64,000 nucleotides of DNA from Plantago elongata (taxonomy: Eukaryota; Streptophyta; Magnoliopsida; Lamiales; Plantaginaceae), in contig JAYMSP010000112.1 of the NCBI GenBank assembly GCA_036897095.1, positions 1 to 64,000 on the forward strand. Direction: 5' to 3'. Positions 36,005-52,076 of this stretch are shown in pieces. Within the stretch, counting starts at the first letter, position 1. Each line of letters opens with the position of its first letter. The notes under the pieces are model-generated. The model worked only from the letters and a program-made list of their open reading frames with translations, had not been told where the DNA came from and searched no databases. Position numbers and translations under genes: made by a program.

Positions 36005-36986
36005 TATTGCAATTAACTCTTGCAAAATTGCAGTTCTTAAGGATTTTGTTTTTAATTTTCCAATAGAACTTCATCATAGTCTCTTTTCGGTCCAAAGGTT
36101 AAAGTTTCGGATACCCAGCAACTCTGATCACTTGGCTCCGGCAAAGGAGTTCTTCTGGCGGTCAGAATTGACTTGTATGGTAACCAAGTAGGAAAAGGAT
36201 GGAGGAGGATGATGTCGGTTAAAGTTATAGTGATTGATTCAGTTTTTCACTCAGTTTATTATGACTCATGTCATAAAGTTTTTATTTCACAATTTTTTTT
36301 CGAACAATAAAAATATAAACATTTCTTGTTGTCTGTCAATTTTTTTAAGAGAAAATACTGAACTGATTGTTAATTTTAACATTATATATGGTTGTAATGG
36401 TAATTTCCCTTGAAAAATATGCATGAAATGTAATAGACCAGAGAAGGCAGATAAGATATCAGGGTACTACCAGGAGAAACCAATCACCATTACACTGCCA
36501 GAAAGTACATAGTCGGATAGTCACCAAAATCATAGGCGTGAAACTTTGTATTGCTATGATACTTTTATTTTTATTTTGTATTAGATTTATGCATTTACAA
36601 TGTGCATTTTTTTATGAAACGGTTAAAAATGACTCGAATCTTCGATCTATTGACTGGAGTTGAAACATATTACCAATTGAGCTGCACTTCGTTATCATTT
36701 TCAATGCGCATTAATAGAACATTAATATATAAGAGTTCATGAAAACATTTATTGCATTAATAGAACAATATATATGAGTTCATGGAAACATTTATTATAT
36801 TTAACATTTTCACTTTGATTCACAACTTAAACAATAGTACACGATTTTTACTTGAATAAAGACAAGGGTTCTAACAAGATAATTAAGTGTGGATTATGTG
36901 AAACGATCACATCGGATCTAACTCCGTAATGGATACTGGATACATATCGTTGACTGATGGTTGAGTGTTTCCAGATGTTGTTGTGA
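36005..36986. other. Spacer between the transposon cluster and the CRK gene
   Basis: AT-rich, no gene. Includes the SINE-like unit at 36609-36701 and, toward its right end, the probable 3' UTR of the receptor kinase. Confidence 0.45.
36609..36701 (-). mobile_element. Short tRNA-derived SINE-like unit
   Basis: Read on the minus strand it has an A-box-like GCAGCTCAATTGGTAATATG and a B-box-like AGATTCGAGTC about 35 bp apart, then a short A-rich end (tttttt on the plus strand). It is flanked by an 11-bp near-perfect direct repeat (caatgtgcatt at 36598-36608, caatgcgcatt at 36702-36712), as expected of target-primed insertion. A decayed relative seems to lie near 49285-49360 (shared aaacggttaaaaa). 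Confidence 0.45.
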
Positions 36987-41476
<4,490 letters not shown>

Positions 41477-43379
41477 AACTGCAGGGAGCTAGGGAGAATT
41501 ATGGTCAGATATATGGTGAGGTGAAGTGAAGTAAAGTGATAATACCTTATCTATTTTTTTCTGGAAGAAGAAGTGATAATATTGTTGAGTGCATGAAGTA
41601 TAAAGGATGAGCTTAGCTTGCTTATAAAAACTTGTAGAACCGGAGTATATATAGATATGAAAGCCTGACAGGCTAGTATGTAGTACAAAACTTGTTGAAG
41701 TGATTATATTAGCTAGTTTTTTTCTTTTTAATAGCAAAAAAAACAACTTCCTTAAGTAAATTGCAGGATGTATCGATCATGGTCAATTTTACAAGTGTGA
41801 ATACAGACATGAGAACCAATCCCAATTCTGGTTTGTTATGGTACCTCATGAATTTACGAACAATCGTCTAATTCTATATTTATATCACTTTTAAGAGCCT
41901 TTTACAATATATAAAAATGTATCTTTTGTTTAATAAAAAATACCCAGTATTTAGTATATCTCATTTTTTATTGAATCTTAAAATTGCCTTGTCAAGATAA
42001 TTACCAATTGAAAACTCTGCACTAACGCAGTGCACTCGATAAAGTCATGTGAGAATTTATTTTAAATTAATTAACATAAGTTTAATGGAATTTTAATGAC
42101 AATTAAATTCGTATGTTTATTAAATGTCTAAAATTTTAAATATAGTAAACAATTATCATGTTAGAACGATAGACAATAATAGCACTTATCACTTTTCGAT
42201 ATATCGAATGACGATAGTTAAGACGACTGACTGACGATAGAATATGATAGTTAAGACGACTGACTGACGATAGAAAACTGGAAAAATCGTACATCTTCTC
42301 TCATAATAGTTACAGTATGAGAACAAGAATCAATCTTCCCTTTTGGTATTTGACTGCATTATTTTAGGGTTTTGTGGTTTTGTCCTATCTAACAACATGA
42401 TGCACCTCTTGATCTAATGTATTGTATCGTATAATATTTAATATATATGGTACAATTATAGTAAAGTACAACATCAAAAGTATAGTATGAAAGAGTAAAT
42501 CTTCTTTTGGAAGTATTCGTCTTACAGAGGGAGAAAGACACAAATGATCATGTTCTTGGGACAAATGACTCACGTACATCACATTTTTATAGTAAAAGGG
42601 AAGATTTTCCTAATCTATAATAAAATTAGATTCACACAATAAAAATTGGTCAATAGTTTATATATAAATACCTAAATAAATAACACACTCTCACTAAAAA
42701 AGTTGTAGTGAGATAAACATCAATCTCTCTTTCTTTTCTCCCTCTCTCTTCTCTCTCTCTTTCTCATCACTCTCCACATACTTGTCGGAAATATGTTCTC
42801 CGTCGGATGGTGCTTCAAGTCAATTCATCTTTCTCACGCGTGGTTTTACCGGATTTTCGACAAATCTCTGTCGAATCTCGCTGGATTTTCACCGAATCTC
42901 GTCGGATTTTCACCGGATCTTGCCGGATCTAGTTGTTAAGAGGTTCAAATTAACAAATCCATCTCATTTTTCATTAATATCTCATTTACAAGTGAAATTT
43001 GACATTTTTATTTTTATTTTGCTGTGATTTTGAGATCTAAGCTTCCAGATCTAATTTTAGATTTGAAATTCGTACAGTGAAAATTGACTCATGTTATCTA
43101 ATATTTTGTTATGATTTTAAGAGTTGGAGTTATAGTGTTAAATATAATTGTTATGACTTTATGTTGAATGTTTTCGCTATTGTTTTGGCTCCGCATTACA
43201 CCGACTAACATGGCGGATTTAGTTGTGAAGGCTTGTGTTGTCTCCAGCAGGTCAATCTGCGACGGAGTGGAAGTGTTGCTCAGGTTATGTTGATTCATCT
43301 TAAGTCTCTGTTTAAAGACTTTCTTTTTTCTTTTTTATTTTCCATTTGATTTTTAATTTTTTTTGAATTTAAAGAGGTA
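41477..43379. other. Upstream region of CRK and spacer
   Basis: Contains the CRK promoter (TATA near 41645). A 30-bp direct repeat (gatagttaagacgactgact...) occurs twice at about 42214-42278. A pyrimidine-rich CT tract is at 42724-42770. Short repeats of a ggattttcaccgaatctcg-like word lie at 42845-42935. No gene recognised. Confidence 0.5.
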
Positions 43380-43636
43380 CTGCCTCCGTCCTAACTTCAT
43401 CATCCCGTATTCCATTTTAGTCCATCCAGCTTCATTTTCTCATCCCATAATAAAAAATCTCTCTCCTACTTTATACACCATCTCTCCTACTTTAACCACT
43501 ATTTATCCCACTAAATTCATTCGTTTTCATACTTTATCACTATCTCTCCTACTTTATCACCGTCTATTTTACTATATTCACTTTTTCATTAAAATTTGTA
43601 TTCGATCCCGTGAAGATGAACCCGGAACGGATGGAG
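43380..43636. mobile_element. Stowaway-like MITE
   Basis: Left end CTGCCTCCGTCCTAACTTCA and reverse-complemented right end CTCCATCCGTTCCGGGTTCA are paired and continue inward (cccgta / cacggg). TA duplications at 43378-43379 and 43637-43638. 257 bp, no coding capacity. Confidence 0.8.
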
Positions 43637-45077
43637 TATGTTGTAACAACCCAGTCTACTAACGGGCCGAGCGCGGGCCCAAAAATAAGCAACTCTGCGG
43701 GTGATACTATACCAACACAAATCATTTCCCGCATACTTTACCCCCCTAGTACGCAAACCGAAAAACTTCTCAGTTGATCACCCATTCTAAGTTTGTTTAG
43801 AGCAAGCACGCATAACTCTAAAATTATCATAAGTGGATTCCCGAAAAGAAAGTTGCAACTTATTTGTATGATTGACATTTTCAATCTATTTAAGCTCTTT
43901 GAAATATGAATTAAAATTCTTGAGCATTACATATATCTTTATATTTATTTTGAATATTAAATTTTATTTTCCATTTTTCTTAATATAATAAATGATTGGA
44001 ACTGTACATGTTAGACCAGTAGACCGCAACGCCAACTCATCATTCATTCAATGTTGATTACTTGGATGAGCAACTGACAAGTATAGGGTCATCTTAATCA
44101 ATTAGGTTCAACTTGCAGTTCACTTGCACTTTATTACCCGTCCGAAGTCCGATCTACCTGCTATAAATTCATATACCAGATTAATTCGAGTCAACTTAAT
44201 GAAGGCATAATAGAATGATGTACTTACTCCATTCAGAATAAGGTTTCCGTTTTATATCTTATTTCACATTCGAATAAAAGTTCTCGTTCATTTCAAATTA
44301 ATTATCCAACCTATCTACATCATTATTTTATCAAAAATAATGAATTAATCTTTACTGAGAAACTGTTGGTGTTGTGAGAACACTAGAGGTGTTATAAATT
44401 AATAGTATTGCGAACAAATTGAATATAACACTGGTTGCTGAATAATTGGAGGGTGACTGATGATATCATATTGAATGTTCATTATAACAAACATACATAA
44501 TTATACATAACTACTTCGGAAAGTGCAATCAAAATATAGTTTCTTCATGATCGGAGTATGTCAGAACGTTGGAACCAATGGGTATGGCTCGGATTGAGCA
44601 ACCTCCAAGTGAAGTTAACACACGAATCACCTAAAAATTAAGGTATTTTTCGCAATCAAGAAGTATCTTAATTTGTGTACTTACAAGTACGATGGAAATA
44701 TTAATACTATAAATCAACTGATTAGGTTAAGCTTAATAATTCTATTTGCACTAACTATCGAATGAAGTATTTTACGTAGTCTATAGTTTTAAAGAAAATA
44801 TGACTCTTAACTTAATTTATGAAAATAATACCGTACCAAAACGAAGTATTTTCACCGGGTCGAGCTGGCAAGATGAACTCTAGCCACATTCGTGGTCTGT
44901 GATGAAACATTCTAGAATCAAGGTTACATCAATTTTTCCTAAAGACTTGAAGCTCTTCTTCTCTTCTTATGCACGTACTCGTCATTCATTTTGTCATTCA
45001 TCTGCACGAATGACCCCTCCTGCGCGCCTACATACCTGTCGAGCTCCTTAGTTTCAAGTTTTTTATTGTAAATAATT
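43637..45077. other. Gene-free spacer
   Basis: AT-rich spacer with only short ORFs. A GC-richer patch at 43650-43760 opens like some LTRs (tgtaacaaccc) but has no partner. Confidence 0.4.
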
Positions 45078-46339
45078 CACTACAAGAATACAACATATTT
45101 ACGACGCAAAAAGGTGACGAATAACAAGAAATTCGTTGTTAGCTAGTAACAAATCGCTAGGATTAACGACAAATAACTTTCTTTGTCAACTTCAACGACA
45201 AACAGATGTATCCGTCGTTAGAGTAAATAACGGACATATTTAACCGTCGTTAGAGTTAACGACGGATAAGCTTATCTGTCGCTAAATAGAGATGAATAAA
45301 ACTATCCGTCTCTATTTAACGACGAATAAATCTATCCATCGTTAACTCGTTGGCCGAAAAATGAAATGAAAAAAAAATGAAAATATATCAACGGATAGAT
45401 CTATCTAATGGCGACAGATAGATCTATTCGTCACTAAAAACACTAAAAATAACATGTATAACTAGATCCGCCGTCTTCCTCCACTCTTCGTCCTTTTCCT
45501 CTTCTTCTCTTCCACCACCCACTTCCCTCTCCTCCACCACTCTACGACCACTGCACCACACTCTACCACCACCCGCCTTCCACCTCCACCACCACCCACC
45601 TCGCTCTCCACCACCACCACCACTGCTTCTCCATACGTCCACCCGCCTCGATTTCCACCACCACTACCTTACCTCCACGAGATCCGTCCACCACCATCCC
45701 TGAAAAAAGAAGAAGAAAATGGAGATGGGCTGCTCGAGATTCGTCCACCACACTGCCTCTCCCACCACCACGAGATCTCTCCGTCCACCACCATCTCCGA
45801 CCACATTAGACTCTATATATGTAATTATTATAATTCTTATTAATTTTGTAATTTCTTATTGTATTGCATAACTGTAATTTCTTATTAATTGGTGAATATT
45901 ATATAAAATTGTCAATTTATACGTATTGAATAAAATTATCGGTTTATGTGTTTTGAATAATCGTATACAATTGTCGGTTTATCCGTATTGAATATTCGTA
46001 TATAATTATTAGTTTATCCGAATTGAATAAAATTATCGATTCATCCGTATCGAATATTCTTATAATATTGTCGAATTTTTTATATTAATTTTTAAAAAAA
46101 AGTACAAAAATACTATTTAGCGACGTAATAGTTATCTAACTATCCGTCGCTAAATATTAGTATTGCAGTCAACGCATTATCCGTCGTTGACTTCGTCATT
46201 AGTTAGCTACGGATAAATAACCATCGCAAAATAATTAACGACGATCAAAATGACAACAACATCATTATTTGTCGCTAGTCCGCCGTATCGGGATGGGGCT
46301 AATGACATATTGTTGTTAGATATCCAGTTTCTTGTAGTG
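45078..46339. mobile_element. Non-autonomous CACTA (En/Spm) transposon, 1,262 bp
   Basis: Starts CACTACAAGAATAC and ends GTTTCTTGTAGTG (reverse complement CACTACAAGAAAC), the CACTA terminus. It is flanked by a perfect 3-bp duplication att at 45075-45077 and 46340-46342. Both subterminal regions hold many copies, in both orientations, of a word like taacgacggata, the usual transposase-binding array. The middle (about 45470-45800) is low-complexity CCACCA/CCTC-rich DNA; ORFs there are compositional. No transposase seen, so it would need one in trans. Confidence 0.92.
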
Positions 46340-49300
46340 ATTGAAGTCGGAACGAATTAAGTATAATATTACTAGCTAACAGTTAAAATTGATCCGTACT
46401 ACACGTTATTTGTAAGAGAAACTCTCCTGAGAGTCTGGAAAGTCTAAGAGTCCTACACAAAAAGATTCAGCCACACAACTAATATACGATGATATATAAT
46501 TTGTAAATATATAAAAATACACAATTTAGACACAACCCCATACAATTAATATATAATATTATACGACTCTCAAAACTCTCACAAAAATTAAACCTTTCAC
46601 GAGCTTTTGTATATTTGTAATGGCATCCCAATAATTTTAGCGTTGGGCAAAGACCTCTCTAGTCAATCGTATCTGAGTCATAAACCATTTGAGTCTCAGC
46701 CAGCCCCTCTTAATTAGTGTAATAGTGTTGACGGGTTTTTAATCGAACTACGGCTAAGGTAGTTGCAATTCCATTCCTCCTCCAATTGCACAAGCTGGTA
46801 CATTCTTAATTGAAGGGAGCGAATTATTACTCTGTTTGTCCACTTGCTTTCCAGAGAATGAATGAATTATTGGATACGTTAAATTGTTGACCGGTTCCAT
46901 TTCAGGTTTAGCATTTACAATGATTTTCATCTTTTCATTCTTCACTTATTTTGGCTTCGAGATCGAGGAGCGGTTTGTCATACTGTTAGAGTTGTCATTT
47001 TCCAACTCAAATCGAACATTTATTAAAAAACTTAATTTTAATTAAAAAATGTCACTCAAATTCTATGATTGTCCCTAAATCTCTACCTAGATTTCTCCCG
47101 ATAATAGTCTAATCTAACTACCTGATAGCTAATGTACAATTCTGACACCATAAAGTATAACTCTGCATATAACACTTGGAATAAATCCTGGAAATGAAGA
47201 AGTATGCATGTGTTCACAATCTAATTCGGAGAATACAAAGAACCCTGAATCAACCGAATAATTACGAAAACAAAAATCAGCACTCTGTGTAACGTGTTTC
47301 GGAATAACAAATCTCCATATGTGCATCGAGACCAAAAAGCAACGATCAGAAACCCATTCCATCGAGGCTAGACGAACATTTCTTACCTGTGGCTGCTTTT
47401 ATTCCATGTACATCAGCCATGGCTGCTGAATTTCGCTTGATGTCCTTTTCATATTAAGCAGAACTTTTATATTTGCTATCCTTTTATCAAATTTAATACT
47501 CGACGACTCTACATTCAGTTTGGTAGTTTCTGAAAAAAACTATGGATGATGCCGGTAGCCAGCGGTAAACATTATTGTTATGTTTGATTTTCGTCTATAT
47601 TAATTGTGATTTTTTTAGAAGAGAACAGCACCATGATTTTCTATTAGGCAGAGTTTTTTTCGAGGAAAAATTGAATGAGATAAAAGAATAAAAGTTGGTA
47701 TCTTCAAATATACCGTTTGACGAATGAAAAATTCTAAGAATATTTGTAGGAAACATTTTCCCTGGCGCAGCTTGTTCTTTTTAAAGTAACTCCAAATGAG
47801 AAACTTAAAATCTCCTGAACAAAGATGTTTTTATAAGATTTTTTTGCTAAATAAGCTCTGATATGGATACTGTTAGGGTAAGGTTGATAATATTTATTCC
47901 AATGAATCCTTTTCATGTATTAGTTGGAAGCAATAAGAGTTAGGAAGAAAAAAACACCTTTTTTTACAGCACCCCAACAGTGATACTCTACATTCAACCA
48001 GTGCCTTGATACTCCATCGGACTCTGGTACGCTGATCATTTCAGGTTTGGTACTGACACTGTTTTCGACTGGAACTTAGCACCGCGATACCACTAAATAT
48101 TGGCAGTACCTCGATTAGGCACTGCGATACCACAGTACCACACACTAAAGCACCATAATTTTCCTCACTCCCTTATAGTGTGTTGAAACAATAATCCATG
48201 ATGTTTTTTATGATGAAATGCTGATTTGACTATACGATTTCACATGCTAACTTCTGTTTCCTTAAACCACGGACAAATGAAGTCTGTGTTTTTTTCAGTT
48301 TTTTTTCCTATAACTTTGTGTTCATCTTAAATATTTTTACAAGTAAAATGCTATAGCCGGAAAACATTTTCTATTGGATGAGTTCTGATCTTCTTTCTTG
48401 TGATCTAACACTGTACAAGTTTTTGAAATTCACATATTAGAATAATATTACTTTTGTTATAATTAACACGTCATTTTAATCGAGTTGAAATATGTACGTG
48501 TTTAGCGTGTTTAGCGTCTGATGTTTTTTAATTAAGGTAATATATATCTTTTTTAGTTAAATACTATTTAATTTTAATCAAAATTCTCAACAACGTTTTA
48601 TTATCTAATTAACTTCTGAAGCACTTACAGAAACCTTATAAAATTTTAATGCTATACTACCAAACTAAAACAATTCATTTAAAATCATTTAATATCGATC
48701 AATGCATATCTCATTTAGACTATGTTCCAAATTTAATATTGTGTTAGGTTCATTTATATTCACTATACTATACTTTACTAGTATTATGATTAATGGGGCC
48801 CCGCGTTATTGACGTCCCACTCGGTTTTGAATTTTGACACACAAGTCGGCCATGATGGCCAATTGCATATAGGACCCGAAGCTAGAATTTTATGATCGGT
48901 GGTGCTCAATTTAAAATAATTATTACTACACATAAAGATGAAGAAATTTAATTTTTTAAAAAGATAAAATATTAATAAATTTATTAATAAATATATTTAT
49001 TACATTAAAATATCATATTTATACTAATTTTATCTAATTTGGATATTGCTATGTTCATATATTTTCACCAAAAATATATCATATACACAACTTTCGCCCC
49101 TAGGACCACCTAATGTCGTCTTTGGTTCAACTTGCTCTTTTATTCACACGCAGTATTTAAATTTCTACTATTCTATTGGAACAAAATGGAGGAAATTTTG
49201 AAGTGCGGAATGCTTTAGTATTGTTTTAGAAATATTCGTGGAAGAAAAATCACCCTTTTCATATCTCTTTCTTTTTTTTTTCTTTTTTTTTAAACGGTTA

Positions 49301-49840
49301 AAAAATAACTTAAATTTCAAACATATTGGTTAGTGGTGACTTGTATTATCAACTCAATTTCACTTCTTGGTCTCTCTTTTTTCTCTTCTTTTTACATTAA
49401 TTTTAATAAGTTCACATCTTTAGTGTGTCTCTGCACGTTTATTTATCGTCCACTAACATAAGAATATCTAATACAAGCTTGGTTTTGTGAAGGACTGAAG
49501 AACGATCAAGAGGTAGCAAATTAATAACTCTTCCCACAGAAGATAAAAGTAATTTTTAATAGCCCTGGCAAACAAGAACTTTCAGAACTTATGTTATGTG
49601 ATCAGCACTCAGCTCAATGTGAACTTTCAAACAAGAACATATGGTTTGGCGGCGAATTACTTTTCAGGACACTCAAACCGTGTTCAGCGTGGAAGCATGT
49701 GGCTCCTCCAATAGTCTCCTAATGACGCGTCATGAGGCCAATCATTGTATAACGCACCATGTCATGGTGCGGTATCAGGTGTCGCAGCAGATAATGAGCT
49801 GCTGTCGAGAGTCCCCCTCCCCTTTTTATTTTATTTTTTC
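46340..49840. other. Gene-free spacer, about 3.5 kb
   Basis: AT-rich with only short ORFs and no domains. A patch at 47975-48155 repeats words such as gataccac and gcactgcgatacc and may be a decayed repeat. A SINE-like remnant is near 49285-49360. No RNA gene seen. Confidence 0.45.
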
Positions 49841-51035
49841 ATGAATAAATTACATCTAGTATCCTGTTAGATTTTGTTATTACACATACATACATGTTAG
49901 TCAAAGAATAACACGTAAGTCATATCAATAAATTTTAATTACATTTAAATCTATGAATTTGACTTTTGGCAAATTAAATGAATAAAAACAGTCATTTTAC
50001 CCTCACTGAATTATTAAATTTTAAAATTTACCAAACAATCTATTTACAACTCAAGTCCTTGAACAAAATAGAATATCACTTTTCAACTTTCTATTTTTCA
50101 GAATATCACCCTTAAAAAATTTAAGAGTTCAATTTAGTCCCCAAATTGTTTTGAATTTTACAATTAGGTGTATCAAATTCTCAATTATAAGGTTTTCTAA
50201 TTTTCATAACTTTCATTTCAGTCCTTGCAACAATTTAAATCAATGGTTTATGTTCAAGCACCACACTCACCCGCCTCACCACCACCACACGTCCACCACT
50301 ACAATCCTCCGCCTCACCACCACCACCACCAGTCCATCACCACAGTCGTCCGCCTCACCACAACGTCCACCACCACAGTCCCGCCTCACCACCACCACAA
50401 TCCTCCGCCTCACCACCACCAGTCAACTACCACAATCCTCCGTCCCACCACCACCACCAATTGCTCCCACTACCACCACATCAATTGCTACCACCACTAC
50501 CACCGATTGCAAGTTGAATAAAGAAGAAGAAGAAGAAGAAGAAGAAGAAGAAGAAGAAGAAGAAGAAGAAGAAGAAATAAATTGAAGAAGAAGAACGGAG
50601 AAGAAGCAGATCGGAGAAGATACGTCCTCACCGACGGTCACCACCACAGAACCACTGATCCGATCCGCACTCACTGAAGGGTTCGACCTCCTCCAACCTT
50701 CATCCACCAGTCTTCCGCATCATCACCACCACCAGTCCACCACCATAGTTCTCCGTCTCACCACCACCGATTGCAAGCAGAATAACGAAGAAGAAGAAGA
50801 AGAAGAGAAGAACGGAGAAGAGAAGAACAAATTGGGGACTTTTAACAATTTTCTGAAAATTGGTTAAGGGGCTATTTGATTTTATCTCAAATTACTTTAG
50901 CAACTTATTTGGTCAACGAAATTTCAGATTTAAGGACCTGGATGTAATTGTTGACTAACAGGTGTTCAAATAAGATGGATGTATCTAACAGGGATGATAT
51001 ATGTAGGGATGGTATATGTAATTGATCATTTTTTT
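49841..51035. mobile_element. Candidate TIR element with CCACCA/GAA low-complexity core
   Basis: The left side (aattacatctagtatcctgt tagat, then tgttagtcaa and aattacat...aaatct) is mirrored by the right side read in reverse (aattacat...atccctgttagat, tgttagtcaa, aattacatccaggtcc). This gives loosely matched inverted ends about 100 bp or more long. The centre (50260-50830) is CCACCA-type repeats in both halves with a (GAA)n tract at 50521-50576. Superfamily and exact ends not fixed; no target duplication identified. ORFs rich in Thr/His or Glu are products of the repeats. Confidence 0.5.
50521..50576. repeat. (GAA)n microsatellite
   Basis: About 18 uninterrupted AAG/GAA units on the plus strand inside CCACCA-rich DNA. 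Confidence 0.95.
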
Positions 51036-51044
51036 CTTTTTAAC

Positions 51045-51420
51045 TTTTTTATGTTTTGCCCAATTTTAAACGTGAATAACTCGTAAAATATATATGTAAA
51101 AAATCACCAACAGGTTCGTCGAATTTACAAATAGAAACCACTCTTGATTATGTTTTAATCATTCCATCTCGAACTCATTTTCTCTCTCAATTAAACTTAA
51201 AATTGTAAAACTACCTTTAAATATACAATTTTATTAATTTCAACTTCTAACACTATTATAATATGTTAAATATATTTTTAGAAAAATTAAAAATATTTTT
51301 TTCTAAATTTTAAACTTTAATAAATTATAAATCGACTTAAACAAATACAATTCTTATTCATTTCAGCATCTTAACACTCTTATAATATAATTAATATGTA
51401 ACAAAAATATTTAAATAATA
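51045..51420. repeat. Solo terminal repeat related to the 60.97-kb TIR element
   Basis: Words gcccaattttaaacgtgaat, aactcgtaaaatatatatg, aatcaccaac and accactcttgattatg follow the order and spacing of the left terminal repeat at 60975-61105. Two similar AT-rich subunits (attttattaatttcaacttc... and attcttattcatttcagcat...) follow at about 51228 and 51350. The other end was not found nearby. Confidence 0.45.
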
Positions 51421-52076
51421 TAAAATTAAATTCATGACATGACAATAAATCATTACCATTACAGCAAAAACATACAACGACGTGTCGTGGCTCGTCACCA
51501 TGGTCTCAGCATTTTCTTACAACTGCATCTTAATTCCATGTACCATGTTCAAATTGTAAGCCGGAAATCAGAAACGTGTCCACTTACACTTATGATGCAA
51601 TTCAAGAACCAGGTTGCATGCATTGCTCATGATTCAAGAAGCACAGTGAAAACAGGCGGGCAAATTGTAACTTGTAAGATCCACATTAAAGCTGTCTGAG
51701 ATCCAATAGAATAGTGATAAAACAGAGTCAATAGAAACTAACTGAGATCTGTTAACAAGCAAGCATATTACACCATTTCATATCATGCCATAAGACTCCC
51801 CTCATGTCAATAAGATATCCCTCGTAAACACAATAAAAACCCTAATTTCATGACTACTGGATCCTCATAGCCCCAACCTCGCAAGTTTATTAAGTTAAGA
51901 GAACCTTCCTCTTCACGCAGCATCAGCAATATGACACGCGGGCAATCTGCAGCTTCAAAAACAAAATTGCAGGTGGGTCTGAATTTCTATATCAACTATC
52001 ATTCCTCCTAATCCCTTTTCTTGCACTTTTAAGACAACTACCGAGTACTGATGCTTGATATTACACATTCATAGGC
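51421..52076. other. 3' flank of the ARF1-like gene
   Basis: Probably its 3' UTR; a splice-like word suggests UTR exons are possible but not supported. No other feature. Confidence 0.4.

Noticed and set aside
36609-36701. Functional tRNA gene on the minus strand
   Set aside because: A- and B-box-like words exist but there is no closing acceptor stem or sound anticodon arm; SINE-like origin fits better.
43644-43760. LTR-like opening tgtaacaaccc
   Set aside because: No partner copy, purine tract or internal domain nearby.
44224-44565. Possible Stowaway element (ttactccattcag ... cggagtatg)
   Set aside because: Only the outer few bases pair; the arms do not continue inward.
45424-45751. Gly/Trp-rich and similar ORFs in the CACTA core
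   Set aside because: Produced by CCACCA-type low-complexity DNA; no real codon character and no conserved domain.
46754-47362. Short minus-strand ORFs of 63 and 77 codons
   Set aside because: No family signal, no promoter or splice structure; expected by chance in AT-rich spacer.
50151-50707. Thr/His/Pro-rich, Glu-rich and Ser-rich ORFs up to 144 codons
   Set aside because: All frames are translations of CCACCA and GAA repeats.
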